Assembly: GCA_910577665.1 (NCBI GenBank)
Contig: CAJTOJ010000017.1
Span: forward strand, 1-64,000
From: an uncultured Acetatifactor sp.
GTDB taxonomy: Bacteria; Bacillota; Clostridia; Lachnospirales; Lachnospiraceae
Direction: 5' to 3'
DNA: 64,000 nucleotides
Position numbers and translations under genes: made by a program. The first letter of the stretch is position 1. The number at the start of each line of letters is the position of its first letter. A model generated the notes under the pieces. That model was not told where the DNA came from. It worked only from the letters and a program-made list of their open reading frames with translations, and made no database searches. Positions 28,132-37,559 of the stretch are shown one piece after another.

Positions 28132-28134
28132 GAA

Positions 28135-29421
28135 ATGGGTGGAATGCTGTCTCAAGATGAGATAAACGCGCTGCTCAGTGGCATGGATCTGTCGGATGAT
28201 GAGAATCAGAATGTTGCAGAGGTGCCTGGCGGATCACAGGGAGGCAAATCTTCAACGGTATTGAGAATAGAAGACCTCCTCACCGAAGCAGAGAAGGATG
28301 CCATTGGAGAAGTGGCCAATATCAGTATGGGTTCTTCTGCTACCGCACTGTATTCTCTTGTGAACAGGAAAGTAAATATTACCACACCTGTGGTGGAAGC
28401 GGCCACATGGGGGACTCTTTCAGGAGAATACGAGAGACCTTGTGTGTTTATCCAGATCAAGTATACTATGGGGCTGGACGGTACCAACATCCTGGTGCTA
28501 CGGGAGCATGACGTGAAAATCATCACCGACCTAATGATGGGAGGAGATGGAACCAATACGGAGGGAGAACTGGGAGAACTGCAGCTGAGTGCAATCTCCG
28601 AGGCCATGAACCAGATGATGGGATCAGCGGCCACTGCTCTTTCCACACTGTTAAAGACTACTTTGGATATCAGTCCGCCGGAGGCTTCTCTTCTGGATCT
28701 GACACAGATTAAGGATGCCAAGGATATTTCTCCCTTTCTGTCAGATACCTTTGTGAAGGTATCTTTCCGGATGCAGATTGAGAATCTGGTGGACAGTTCC
28801 ATCATGCAGCTCTATCCAGTGAGCTTTGCGAAGCATCTTGTGGATACCTTTATCAAGACCAAGCCGGAGAGCGAGAGCAAGAAAGCTGCTAAGGACGCAT
28901 CGCAGACCGGAGGGGATCCCAACGGGGAGATGGCTCAGGGGCAGATGAATATGATGGGGATGAACCCGCAGATGATGGGGATGGGCATGATGGGAATGAA
29001 TCCACAGATGATGGGAATGAACCCACAGATGATGGGGATGAACCCACAAATGATGGGAATGAACCAACAAATGATGGGAATGAATCCGCAGATGATGGGA
29101 ATGGGCCAGCAGGCAAATATGCAGAATGTTAACATCCAGCCGGCACAGTTCCAGAACTTCTCTGCAGACGCAAGAGGGATCATGGGACAGGAAAACATAG
29201 GACTGATTATGGATGTTCCTCTGGAGGTCACCGTGGAACTTGGGCGGACCACCAAATCGATTTCGGAGATCCTTAACTTTGGCCCTGGTACAGTGATTGA
29301 ACTGGACAGGATAGCCGGTGAACCGATAGATGTACTGGTAAATGGGAAGTTTGTTGCCAAGGGTGAGGTAGTAGTAATAGAAGAAAGCTTCGGAATCAGG
29401 GTAACTGAGATTATCAAGTAG
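28135..29421 (+). CDS. fliY: flagellar motor switch phosphatase FliY (FliN-type) with Met-rich linker
   Basis: FliY is the Gram-positive C-ring protein that dephosphorylates CheY and takes the place of FliN. The N-terminus repeats the CheY-binding peptide (MLSQDEINALLSGM). Two CheC-type phosphatase helices are present: AIGEVANISMGSSATALYSL and AISEAMNQMMGSAATAL. Residues about 273-325 are tandem MMGMNPQ repeats. The C-terminal FliN/SpoA domain reads VPLEVTVELGRTTKSISEIL to LVNGKFVAKGEVVVIEESFG. Its 428 residues are longer than the B. subtilis protein, partly because of the repeat. Confidence 0.96.
   Translation: MGGMLSQDEINALLSGMDLSDDENQNVAEVPGGSQGGKSSTVLRIEDLLTEAEKDAIGEVANISMGSSATALYSLVNRKVNITTPVVEAATWGTLSGEYERPCVFIQIKYTMGLDGTNILVLREHDVKIITDLMMGGDGTNTEGELGELQLSAISEAMNQMMGSAATALSTLLKTTLDISPPEASLLDLTQIKDAKDISPFLSDTFVKVSFRMQIENLVDSSIMQLYPVSFAKHLVDTFIKTKPESESKKAAKDASQTGGDPNGEMAQGQMNMMGMNPQMMGMGMMGMNPQMMGMNPQMMGMNPQMMGMNQQMMGMNPQMMGMGQQANMQNVNIQPAQFQNFSADARGIMGQENIGLIMDVPLEVTVELGRTTKSISEILNFGPGTVIELDRIAGEPIDVLVNGKFVAKGEVVVIEESFGIRVTEIIK
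28951..29111 (+). repeat. 21-bp tandem repeats coding MMGMNPQ in fliY
   Basis: About seven units of a 21-base repeat (ATGATGGGGATGAACCCGCA-like) run in frame inside fliY, with one unit altered to MMGMG and one to MNQQ. Units differ at synonymous positions (GGG/GGA, CCG/CCA, CAG/CAA), so they are not freshly duplicated. The copy number is likely to vary between strains. Confidence 0.9.
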
Positions 29422-29433
29422 GAGGATAATGAT

Positions 29434-29793
29434 ATGGCTAACATTTTAATTTGCGATGATGCAGCGTTTATGAGGATGATGATCAAGGACATCCTGACTA
29501 AGAATGGCTACACCGTTGCAGGTGAGGCGGAGAACGGGGCCATGGCTGTAGAAAAATACAAAGAGCTGAGTCCCGACCTGGTGCTGATGGATATTACCAT
29601 GCCAGAGATGGATGGCATCCAGGCCCTCAAGGAGATCAGAAAGCTCAGTGGAACCGCCAAGGTAATCATGTGCTCTGCAATGGGCCAGCAGGCGATGGTG
29701 ATTGAGTCCATCCAGGCAGGGGCCAAGGACTTCATCGTCAAGCCTTTCCAGGCTGAACGCGTGCTGGAAGCGGTGAAGAAGGTTGTGGGTTAA
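29434..29793 (+). CDS. cheY: chemotaxis response regulator CheY
   Basis: A single receiver domain of 119 residues. The acidic pair is in ILICDDAAFMRMMI, the phosphoacceptor Asp in PDLVLMDITMPEMDG, the conserved Ser in VIMCSAMGQQ, and Lys in DFIVKPFQ. It is phosphorylated by CheA and binds FliM and FliY. Placement between fliY and fliO matches B. subtilis. AGGAGGATAATGAT precedes the ATG. Confidence 0.96.
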   Translation: MANILICDDAAFMRMMIKDILTKNGYTVAGEAENGAMAVEKYKELSPDLVLMDITMPEMDGIQALKEIRKLSGTAKVIMCSAMGQQAMVIESIQAGAKDFIVKPFQAERVLEAVKKVVG

Positions 29794-30186
29794 ATGGCCT
29801 TCTTAACAGGAGGGACAGACGGTTATGCACAACTCATCACGGTTCTGTTGCTGTTTGTGGTAGTATTGGGGGTCACGGCGTTTACCACTAGGTGGATTGC
29901 CAGCTATCAGAAGCAGCAGAACGTAGGCAACCGTGTGGAGGTGGTTGAGACCACCCGCATAGCCGGAGGTAAATATATCCAGATTCTGCGGGTAGGGGAA
30001 ACTTATATGGTGATCGCTGTCTGTAAGGATACAGTGACAATGCTGGGAGAGATCACACGAGAACAGTTGGGAGAGGGGAAGGAACAGCAGGTTTTCAGTT
30101 TTAGGGATCTTTTTGATAAGGCTGTCAAGAAGAACACGCCCCATACCGCCAGACCAGAGGGAAGTCAGGTAGATGAAGAACGTTAA
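29794..30186 (+). CDS. fliO: flagellar biosynthesis protein FliO (FliZ)
   Basis: FliO helps assemble the FliP export-gate ring. The 130-residue product has one membrane segment (LITVLLLFVVVLGVTAFTTR) and the family's short beta domain, NRVEVVETTRIAGGKYIQIL and VGETYMVIAVCKDTVTML. It starts immediately after the cheY stop, and its end overlaps fliP by 14 bases. Sequence conservation in FliO is low, so position supports the call as much as the domain does. Confidence 0.88.
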   Translation: MAFLTGGTDGYAQLITVLLLFVVVLGVTAFTTRWIASYQKQQNVGNRVEVVETTRIAGGKYIQILRVGETYMVIAVCKDTVTMLGEITREQLGEGKEQQVFSFRDLFDKAVKKNTPHTARPEGSQVDEER

Positions 30187-31054
30187 GCTGATAAGAAAGC
30201 GAATAATAGCAATGATATGCCTGCTGGTTACGGTGGGCATATTGTTCGTGCAAGACACCATGAGTGTCCATGCCATGCAACAGCCGGTGGCAGGGGAAGA
30301 AGAGGAAGACAGAACTTCTACCATACTGGATCCGGCGGGTACAGCCAATACTCCGGATGATCTCAACAAGCTTAATACAGGCAACATCTTTACCCTTACC
30401 CTGGACGGGGAGGGAAACGGACAGCTAAATGGCATGCTGCGGATCTTGATTACTTTGACGCTGATTGCCCTTCTGCCTACCATTCTGATGATGATGACCT
30501 CTTTTACGCGCATTATCATCGTGCTCCATTTTACCAGGGCGGCCTTGAATACCCAGACGGCACCGCCCAATCAAGTGCTGATCGGACTGGCATTGATCCT
30601 GACGTTTTTCATTATGGGTCCTACAGTCACCAGGATCAATGAGGAGGCCATACAACCCTTTGAAGCCGGGGAAATCACCCAGGAAGAATTTTTCGAGGCC
30701 GGGGTAGCGCCTTTAAGGGATTTTATGTATCCCCAGACCCAGGTCCAGGATGTACAGCTATTTATGAATATTTCGGGGCAGACCTGGGACGGCAAGGATC
30801 TGGAGCAGATCCCTTTGTCTGTGTTGTTGCCAAGTTTTATCCTCAGCGAACTGAGGATTGCATTCTGGATTGGATTCATGATTTACGTTCCTTTTATTGT
30901 GATAGATATGGTAGTGGCATCTACCTTGATGAGTATGGGTATGATGATGCTGCCGCCTACTACCATTTCCATGCCTTTTAAAATTCTGCTGTTTGTGCTG
31001 GCGGACGGATGGGGGCTGGTGATTGGTAGTCTGGTTGAGACGTTTTACCACTGA
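30173..31054 (+). CDS. fliP: flagellar export-gate protein FliP
   Basis: FliP is the main ring protein of the type III export gate. It begins with a cleavable-type signal (IIAMICLLVTVGILFVQDTM, then HAM), has membrane segments, and the family motifs FTRIIIVLHFTRAALNTQTA and PPNQVLIGLALILTFFIMGP, with IPLSVLLPSFILSELRIAFW and IDMVVASTLMSMGMMMLPP. Its 293 residues are slightly longer than usual because of the N-terminal acidic segment. Confidence 0.96.
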   Translation: MKNVKLIRKRIIAMICLLVTVGILFVQDTMSVHAMQQPVAGEEEEDRTSTILDPAGTANTPDDLNKLNTGNIFTLTLDGEGNGQLNGMLRILITLTLIALLPTILMMMTSFTRIIIVLHFTRAALNTQTAPPNQVLIGLALILTFFIMGPTVTRINEEAIQPFEAGEITQEEFFEAGVAPLRDFMYPQTQVQDVQLFMNISGQTWDGKDLEQIPLSVLLPSFILSELRIAFWIGFMIYVPFIVIDMVVASTLMSMGMMMLPPTTISMPFKILLFVLADGWGLVIGSLVETFYH

Positions 31055-31073
31055 CAGGTGAAAGGAGAAACAG

Positions 31074-31340
31074 ATGTCCATTGAGGCTGTATCGGATATT
31101 ACCAGTGAGGCCCTGTTTTTGATTATAAAAGTGTCTATGCCTGTTCTGCTGGTGTCCCTGTGTGTGGGGCTGGTGATCAGTATTTTCCAGACAGTTACCT
31201 CTATCCAGGAGCAGACGCTTACCTTCGTACCCAAAATTATCTGCGTGTTTCTGGCCCTGGTGCTTTTGGGCAACTGGATGATGAATTCCATGGTAGAATT
31301 CATGACGAATCTGTGGACCAGCTTCAGCCAGTACAGGTAG
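31074..31340 (+). CDS. fliQ: flagellar export-gate protein FliQ
   Basis: FliQ is an 88-residue, two-helix membrane protein of the export gate. Motifs: SVCVGLVISIFQTVTSIQEQ-like segment (SLCVGLVISIFQTVTSIQEQ) and TLTFVPKIICVFLALVLLGN. GTGAAAGGAG precedes the ATG and it sits between fliP and fliR. Confidence 0.95.
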   Translation: MSIEAVSDITSEALFLIIKVSMPVLLVSLCVGLVISIFQTVTSIQEQTLTFVPKIICVFLALVLLGNWMMNSMVEFMTNLWTSFSQYR

Positions 31341-31359
31341 GACAGGAGAGTGAGGGGCT

Positions 31360-32142
31360 ATGCTGAATTACGCTTTCTCCATATATGACCTGGAGTATTT
31401 CCTGCTGATCCTGGTGCGGGTATCCTGTTTTGTGTTCATTGCCCCTTTTTTCAGCATGAGCAATACACCCAGAAGGATCAGGATTGCATTTAGCTTCTGT
31501 ACAGCCCTGTTGCTCTATCAGGCCTTGACACCAGTGGAGGCAGTGACTTATAAGACTTCCCTGGAGTATGCAGTGATAGTGGTGAAGGAAGCCATTACAG
31601 GGCTGTTGATCGGGTTCGGGGCCAATGTCTGTACGGCCGTGGTGAATTTCGCAGGTTCCATAGCGGACATGGAGACAGGACTTTCCATGGTGACGCTGAT
31701 GGATCCCACCACCAGGCAGAACACCAGTATCACAGGCGTTCTGTACCAGTATGTACTGATGATGATTCTCATTGCATCGGGGATGTACCGGTATCTGTTT
31801 GGGGCCCTGGCTGATTCTTTTGTGCTGATTCCTGTAAATGGTGCGGTCTTTAGGAGTGAATCCCTGCTCCAGGTACTGCTTACATTCCTGGGGGACTATG
31901 TGATCCTGGGATTTCGGATTGTATTGCCTATATTCTGTGTGATCCTGCTGCTGAATGCAGTTCTGGGGATACTGGCCAAGGTTTCCCCCCAGATGAATAT
32001 GTTTGCAGTGGGTATGCAGCTGAAGATATTGGTGGGGTTGTCGGTGCTCTTTCTCACGGCAGGAATGCTGCCGGGGATGGGGGAAATGGTTTTCCAGGAG
32101 ACACGGAACCTAATTGCCGCTTTTGTGGGAGCAATGAAATGA
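31360..32142 (+). CDS. fliR: flagellar export-gate protein FliR
   Basis: FliR completes the FliPQR gate. The 260-residue product is a six-to-seven-segment membrane protein with the family patterns LILVRVSCFVFIAPFFSMSN, VKEAITGLLIGFGANVCTAV, GSIADMETGLSMVTLMDPTT and a C-terminal PQMNMFAVGMQLKILVGLSV. It ends in a 4-base ATGA overlap with flhB, implying coupling; in some clostridia FliR and FlhB are fused, but here they are separate genes. Confidence 0.95.
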   Translation: MLNYAFSIYDLEYFLLILVRVSCFVFIAPFFSMSNTPRRIRIAFSFCTALLLYQALTPVEAVTYKTSLEYAVIVVKEAITGLLIGFGANVCTAVVNFAGSIADMETGLSMVTLMDPTTRQNTSITGVLYQYVLMMILIASGMYRYLFGALADSFVLIPVNGAVFRSESLLQVLLTFLGDYVILGFRIVLPIFCVILLLNAVLGILAKVSPQMNMFAVGMQLKILVGLSVLFLTAGMLPGMGEMVFQETRNLIAAFVGAMK

Positions 32143-33251
32143 TTTTGGAATACAACCTGCAATTTTTCGCAAAAGAGGGTATGGGTGGTGAGAAGACAGA
32201 ACCTGCCACCCAGAAAAAACTGACTGATGCCCGCAAGGAAGGTCAGGTGGCCAAGAGCCGTGAGATAGCCAATGGCATGGGGCTTCTGGTCTTGTTCCTG
32301 GTATTAAAATTCTGGGTGGGACATATGGGGGTACAGCTTATGGAATTGTTTCCGGATTTTTATGGCTGGATTCCCCAGGTGGCCACATACTGGCATGGCA
32401 CCCTGCCCCAGTCAGACACCAACCAGGTATTCCGGCACATGCTGCTCCAGGTCCTGTTTATTATAGCGCCGTTGTTGGTGCTGGGGGTGCTGGTAAGCTT
32501 TGTGTGTGATGTGGCGCAGGTGAAATGGCAACCCACCATGAAACCTTTGAAGCCGAAGTTCAGCAAACTGAATCCAATCAGCGGGTTTAAGAAAATATTT
32601 TCGCCCAATTCCCTGATGGAGCTGGTAAAATCCATCGCAAAGATCGGGCTGATTCTGTATATCTGTTACACATACTTAAAAGATAAATGGGTGATTCTGT
32701 TTAATCTCTATGACCTGTCACTGATGGATGCCCTGGGGATTGCAGCCCAGACAGTAACGGATCTGGGGATCCGAATTTCAGTACTCTATATGTCCATCGC
32801 CCTGGCTGATTTTATTTACCAGAGGGTTAAGTTCAAGAATGATATGAAGATGACCAAGCAGGAGGTCAAGGAAGAATTCAAGCAGCAGGAAGGAGACCCT
32901 CAGATCAAGGGTAAGATCCGACAGAAGATGCGGGAAGCTTCCATGCGGCGAATGATGCAGGATCTGCCCCAGGCAGATGTGGTCATCACAAACCCCACCC
33001 ATTATGCGGTGGCGATCAAGTACGATCCGGAGGTGGCAGATGCCCCCCTGGTGATAGCCAAGGGAGAGGCCCATCTGGCGGCCCGGATCAAGGAAGTGGC
33101 AAAAGAGAACGGGATAGAGATTGTGGAGAACAAGCCCCTGGCCAGGATGCTCTATGCCAATGTGGAAGTGGGCCAGGCAGTTCCGCCAGAGCTGTACCAG
33201 GCGGTTGCGGAGGTACTGGCGTTTGTATATCATTTACAGGGGAAAGTCTGA
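32139..33251 (+). CDS. flhB: flagellar export switch protein FlhB
   Basis: FlhB sets substrate specificity of the exporter. The N-terminus has LQFFAKEGMGGEKTEPATQK and KKLTDARKEGQVAKSREI. Four membrane segments follow, then the cytoplasmic domain with the autocleavage motif NPTH in DVVITNPTHYAVAIKYDP and the closing VEVGQAVPPELYQAVAEVLA. Its 370 residues are normal. The start overlaps the fliR stop by four bases. Confidence 0.97.
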   Translation: MILEYNLQFFAKEGMGGEKTEPATQKKLTDARKEGQVAKSREIANGMGLLVLFLVLKFWVGHMGVQLMELFPDFYGWIPQVATYWHGTLPQSDTNQVFRHMLLQVLFIIAPLLVLGVLVSFVCDVAQVKWQPTMKPLKPKFSKLNPISGFKKIFSPNSLMELVKSIAKIGLILYICYTYLKDKWVILFNLYDLSLMDALGIAAQTVTDLGIRISVLYMSIALADFIYQRVKFKNDMKMTKQEVKEEFKQQEGDPQIKGKIRQKMREASMRRMMQDLPQADVVITNPTHYAVAIKYDPEVADAPLVIAKGEAHLAARIKEVAKENGIEIVENKPLARMLYANVEVGQAVPPELYQAVAEVLAFVYHLQGKV

Positions 33252-33374
33252 AGCGCTGTTTTCGAATACAGACTGCTATGTGCCTGGAACGGGGCACTTG
33301 AATAAAAGACGGGAAAATGATAGTTTGTTTTGAAATAGATGAAAATGTTCTGATTGGGAAAGGAGGTATGACCT

Positions 33375-35420
33375 GTGAATGCAAGGCTGGCTAAGACAGA
33401 TTCCATTGTGGCAATTTATATCCTGATCGCGTTTATCATGTTCATCGTACCTCTGCCGGCAGTGCTGCTGGATGTGTTCATGGCTTTCAACATTGCCATT
33501 GCTTTTACAATTCTGTTTGTATGTATGTTCTCAAAGGAAGTGCTGGATCTGTCCTATTTCCCTACGATTCTGCTCTTTACAACCATATTCCGGATTGCCA
33601 TGAATGTATCTTCCACCAGGCTGATTCTGAATACGGGTACATCCGGCAATGTGGTAAAGACCTTCGGCCAGTTTGTGGGTGGAGGTGATATCATCATTGG
33701 TGCCATTATCTTTATCATCCTGATCATGATCCAGTTTCTGGTGATCAACAAGGGATCCGAACGTGTGGCTGAGGTGACGGCAAGGTTCACCCTGGATGCC
33801 ATGCCCGGTAAACAGATGGCCATTGATGCAGATCTGAATACAGGTGCCATTGATGATGCGGAAGCCAAGGCCAGGCGTGACAAGATCCAGCAGGAGTCCA
33901 GCTTCTTCGGCTCCATGGATGGTGCTGTGAAGTATGTAAAGGGAGATGCCGTGGCAGGACTTCTGCTGACAGTGATCAACCTGGTGGGAGGCCTGGCTAT
34001 GGGTATGCTGCGGAGTGGCATGGATGCCAGTACAGCCATCAACAATTACGGGCTTCTCACCATCGGTGACGGCCTGGTGAGCCAGATCCCGTCCCTGCTG
34101 ATCTCCCTGTCCACAGGTGTGCTGGTTACGAAAGGGGGGAAGGAGGCTGATTTCGGTCCGGTTATCCTGAAACAGCTTTTTGGTGTCCCCAAAGTCATGT
34201 ATCTTGTAGGTGCCACCCTGGCATTTTTAGGGGTGGCTACAGAACTGAATACCATCCTGTTTGTGGGAATGGGGATGCTGTTTGTCATCGGTGGCAGAAT
34301 GATAGCAGGCAGTCTGGAGATTTCCCAGATAGAGCAGGAAGTTGACATGGAGGAAGCGGCAGCTGATGAGATCCGGCAGCCGGAGAATGTGAATAGTCTT
34401 CTGCAGGTGGATCCCATAGAGCTGGAATTCGGTTATGGTATCATTCCTCTGGCAGATATGAACCAGGGTGGCGACCTGTTGGACCGTGTGGTCATGATCA
34501 GAAGACAGATTGCACAGGAACTTGGTACAGTGGTGCCCATTATCCGTCTGCGGGACAACATACAGCTGAATCCCAACCAGTATATTATTAAGATCAAAGG
34601 CATACAGGTCAGTGAAGGGGAGATCCTTTTTGACCATTACATGGCTATGAATCCGGGGTATGTGGAGGAGGAGATTGCAGGTATCCCTACCTTTGAGCCT
34701 TCCTTCAATCTTCCGGCCATCTGGATCACAGAAGGACAGCGGGAGAGGGCGGAGAGCCTGGGATACACAGTGGTGGATCCTCCGTCTATCATTGCAACCC
34801 ACTTGACAGAGATCATCCGGCAGCATATTGCGGAGCTGCTCACACGTCAGGATGTACAGAATCTGGTGAACAATATGAAAGAGTCCAATCCTTCGGTGGT
34901 GGAGGAGCTGGTGCCCAAGCTGCTGGGCCTTGGTGAACTACAGAAGGTGCTCCAGAATCTGCTCAAGGAAGGAATCTCCATCCGGGATCTGCTGACCATA
35001 ATGGAGACACTGGCAGATTATGCGTCCACTACCAGAGATACGGATATCTTGACAGAATATGTAAGGCAAAGCTTAAAACGTGCCATTTCCACAAAATATT
35101 TTCCGGCCCATGAGACCACCAGTGTTGTGACACTGGATCCCAAGATCGAACAGGAGATAATGGCCAGTGTCAAACAGACGGAGAGCGGAGCTTTTCTGAA
35201 CCTGGATCCGGGCAGGTCCAGGGCGATTATAGATGCGGTGGGCAGGGAGACCCAGAAGCTGGAGAACCTGGGAAAAAGCCCCATTATCATTACTTCTCCC
35301 ATTGTACGTATGTATTTCAGACGTCTTACAGAAGACTATTACAGGGAGCTGGTGGTGGTCTCCTATAATGAAGTGGAATCCAATGTGGAATTACAGTCGG
35401 TGGGGATGGTGACAGCATAA
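33375..35420 (+). CDS. flhA: flagellar export protein FlhA
   Basis: FlhA is the largest membrane component and ion channel of the exporter. Eight N-terminal membrane segments are followed by a large cytoplasmic ring domain. Motifs include TTIFRIAMNVSSTRLILNTG, FTLDAMPGKQMAIDADLNTG and ARRDKIQQESSFFGSMDGA, the last two being the FHIPEP region. Start is GTG 33375 after AGGAGGT; the 123-base gap from flhB has a small GTGCC/GGCAC hairpin but no ORF. Its 681 residues are typical. Confidence 0.97.
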   Translation: MNARLAKTDSIVAIYILIAFIMFIVPLPAVLLDVFMAFNIAIAFTILFVCMFSKEVLDLSYFPTILLFTTIFRIAMNVSSTRLILNTGTSGNVVKTFGQFVGGGDIIIGAIIFIILIMIQFLVINKGSERVAEVTARFTLDAMPGKQMAIDADLNTGAIDDAEAKARRDKIQQESSFFGSMDGAVKYVKGDAVAGLLLTVINLVGGLAMGMLRSGMDASTAINNYGLLTIGDGLVSQIPSLLISLSTGVLVTKGGKEADFGPVILKQLFGVPKVMYLVGATLAFLGVATELNTILFVGMGMLFVIGGRMIAGSLEISQIEQEVDMEEAAADEIRQPENVNSLLQVDPIELEFGYGIIPLADMNQGGDLLDRVVMIRRQIAQELGTVVPIIRLRDNIQLNPNQYIIKIKGIQVSEGEILFDHYMAMNPGYVEEEIAGIPTFEPSFNLPAIWITEGQRERAESLGYTVVDPPSIIATHLTEIIRQHIAELLTRQDVQNLVNNMKESNPSVVEELVPKLLGLGELQKVLQNLLKEGISIRDLLTIMETLADYASTTRDTDILTEYVRQSLKRAISTKYFPAHETTSVVTLDPKIEQEIMASVKQTESGAFLNLDPGRSRAIIDAVGRETQKLENLGKSPIIITSPIVRMYFRRLTEDYYRELVVVSYNEVESNVELQSVGMVTA

Positions 35421-36652
35421 TGATAATCAAGAAATTTACAGGCAGGACAGAAGAGGAAGCCGTACAAAATGCCAGGAAGGAACTGGGAAATGGCATTGTC
35501 ATCATGAATGTGAAGAACGTGAAGAAGAAAGGCCTGGCAGGGATCTTTGGTGCCAGGCTTGTGGAGGTAACGGTGGCCCTGGAAGAGGAGGGGGAGAACC
35601 TGAAGAAGGCCCGTCGGGAGATGCCGGCAGGTCAGACTACCCAGGCCAGTGCGCCAGGCCAGGGGAACCTGGAGAAGGACATGGTAGCGGCCAGAACTGC
35701 CATGAACCTGATGAATGAGAATTCCCAGAGCATTGAAAAAAAATTAGACAGCCTGCAGAATCTGCTGCTGAGCAGGATCGAGCAGGAGGATGCCGCCATG
35801 AGACAGGAGATGGCGGAGGGCAGGGAAACGGAAGAGGTGGCTTTTGAACCTACAGAGCAGGAGAAATTCATTAGGCTGTTGTATAATACTATGCTGGAAA
35901 ATGAAGTGGACGAAAAATATGTAAACCAGATTATTGATGATGTGGATAAATCGAAGAATACCAATCTGCCCCTGGACTATATCCTGGAAAATGTCTATCA
36001 GAAGCTGATCTTGAAATTTGGAAAGGCGGAAGGCATCAAACCGGGGGAAAAAGGGCCCAGGGTGGTGATTTTCATGGGGCCTACCGGTGTGGGTAAGACC
36101 ACTACCATTGCCAAAATCGCCAGTGCTATAGCCATGGAAGAGAAAAAAAGGATTGTGATGCTCACAGCGGATACTTACCGGATTGCTGCGGCAGAACAGC
36201 TTCGGACTTATGCCAGTATCCTGGAGGCACCTTTCAGGGTGATCTATACACAGGAGGAGGCCAGGGCAGCAATCCAGAATTACAGCGAGTATGATTACAT
36301 TTTCCTGGATACAGCAGGACATTCCCATCAGAATGAGGAGCAGCTTCAGAACTTGAAAAAGCTGCTTGACACGGTGGCAGATATGGCAGAATACCAGAAT
36401 TTCCTGGTATTGTCCGCCACCACCAAATACAAGGATCTGCTGAGAATTGCAGCCCGCTATATGGAGGTGACGGATTTCCAGCTGATTCTTACGAAGCTGG
36501 ATGAGACTACATCCCTGGGGAACCTTCTGAATGTGAAACTGTACACAGACACAGACATTGCGTTTGTGACATGTGGGCAGAATGTTCCGGAGGATATCGA
36601 ACGGTTTAATCCCCAGAAGACGGTGAGGCAGCTACTCAGTACAAAGCATTAA
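35420..36652 (+). CDS. flhF: flagellar GTPase FlhF
   Basis: FlhF is an SRP-type GTPase that controls flagellar number and position. The N-terminal B domain is basic and coiled; the NG domain contains the P-loop FMGPTGVGKTTTIAKIASA, TADTYRIAAAEQLRTYA, the G3 motif as DTAGHSHQN (rather than DTAGR) and LTKLDETTSLGN. Its 410 residues fit. The start overlaps the flhA stop by one base (TAATG). Confidence 0.95.
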   Translation: MIIKKFTGRTEEEAVQNARKELGNGIVIMNVKNVKKKGLAGIFGARLVEVTVALEEEGENLKKARREMPAGQTTQASAPGQGNLEKDMVAARTAMNLMNENSQSIEKKLDSLQNLLLSRIEQEDAAMRQEMAEGRETEEVAFEPTEQEKFIRLLYNTMLENEVDEKYVNQIIDDVDKSKNTNLPLDYILENVYQKLILKFGKAEGIKPGEKGPRVVIFMGPTGVGKTTTIAKIASAIAMEEKKRIVMLTADTYRIAAAEQLRTYASILEAPFRVIYTQEEARAAIQNYSEYDYIFLDTAGHSHQNEEQLQNLKKLLDTVADMAEYQNFLVLSATTKYKDLLRIAARYMEVTDFQLILTKLDETTSLGNLLNVKLYTDTDIAFVTCGQNVPEDIERFNPQKTVRQLLSTKH

Positions 36653-36668
36653 GGAGAGGAGGTGTGAT

Positions 36669-37547
36669 ATGGATCAGGCAGAACAGTTGCGGATCATCAA
36701 GGCAGGTATGCAGCCAAAGCCCCTGGCCCGTGTGATTACAGTGACCAGCGGGAAAGGCGGTGTGGGTAAGTCAAATACTTCGATCAATCTGGCTGTGCAA
36801 TTCCGGAAAATGGGGAAAAAGGTCATTATCCTTGATGCAGATTTTGGATTGGCGAATATTGAGATTATGTTTGGGGCAGTTCCCAAACATAATCTGCACG
36901 ATTTGATCTATCAAGGCAAGCGTATTACAGAGATTATCACCTGGGGGCCTGCGGAAGTGGGATTCATCTCAGGGGGCAGCGGGATTGCAGGCATGTCCAA
37001 CCTGAGCAGGGATTATCTGGCATATATCATCCAGAACCTGGTACAGCTGGATTCCATTGCGGATATTATCATTGTGGACACGGGAGCCGGAATCTCGGAT
37101 GCGGTGCTGGAATTTCTGGTGGCCAGCGGGGAGATCCTGCTGGTGACAACGCCGGAACCCACATCCATCACAGACTCCTATTCCCTCTTAAAAGCTCTGT
37201 ACAGACATCCCAGGTTTGACGAGAACGCATCCAAGGTGAAGATGATCGCCAACCGGGTGGACAATGAGAAGGAGGGGGAGGTTCTTTTCAGCAAGCTGAA
37301 TGCGGTGGTGGAGCGGTATCTGAAGATTCCAATGACATATCTGGGAGGGATCCCGGAGGATTCCAATCTGTCCAGATCAGTCATGCAGCAGATGCCGGTA
37401 TCCTTACAGCACCCGGAGGCAAAATCAACAGCCGCTTATGAGAGGATAGCCATGAGACTTCTGGATAAGAAAGAAGCCGAACGTCAGCCAAAGAGAGGTA
37501 TGGCTGCATTCTTTTCCCATATTATTGCAGGGAAGAATATAAGATAA
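36669..37547 (+). CDS. flhG: flagellar number regulator FlhG (MinD-like ATPase)
   Basis: FlhG (YlxH/FleN) stimulates the FlhF GTPase and limits flagellar number. It starts with MDQAEQLRII, the DQAxxLR activation helix, followed by the deviant Walker A TSGKGGVGKSNTSINLAVQF, switch II IIIVDTGAGISDAVLEF, and a C-terminal amphipathic region. Its 292 residues are typical. AGGAGAGGAGG precedes the ATG. Confidence 0.95.
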   Translation: MDQAEQLRIIKAGMQPKPLARVITVTSGKGGVGKSNTSINLAVQFRKMGKKVIILDADFGLANIEIMFGAVPKHNLHDLIYQGKRITEIITWGPAEVGFISGGSGIAGMSNLSRDYLAYIIQNLVQLDSIADIIIVDTGAGISDAVLEFLVASGEILLVTTPEPTSITDSYSLLKALYRHPRFDENASKVKMIANRVDNEKEGEVLFSKLNAVVERYLKIPMTYLGGIPEDSNLSRSVMQQMPVSLQHPEAKSTAAYERIAMRLLDKKEAERQPKRGMAAFFSHIIAGKNIR

Positions 37548-37559
37548 AGGGGGATTGTC

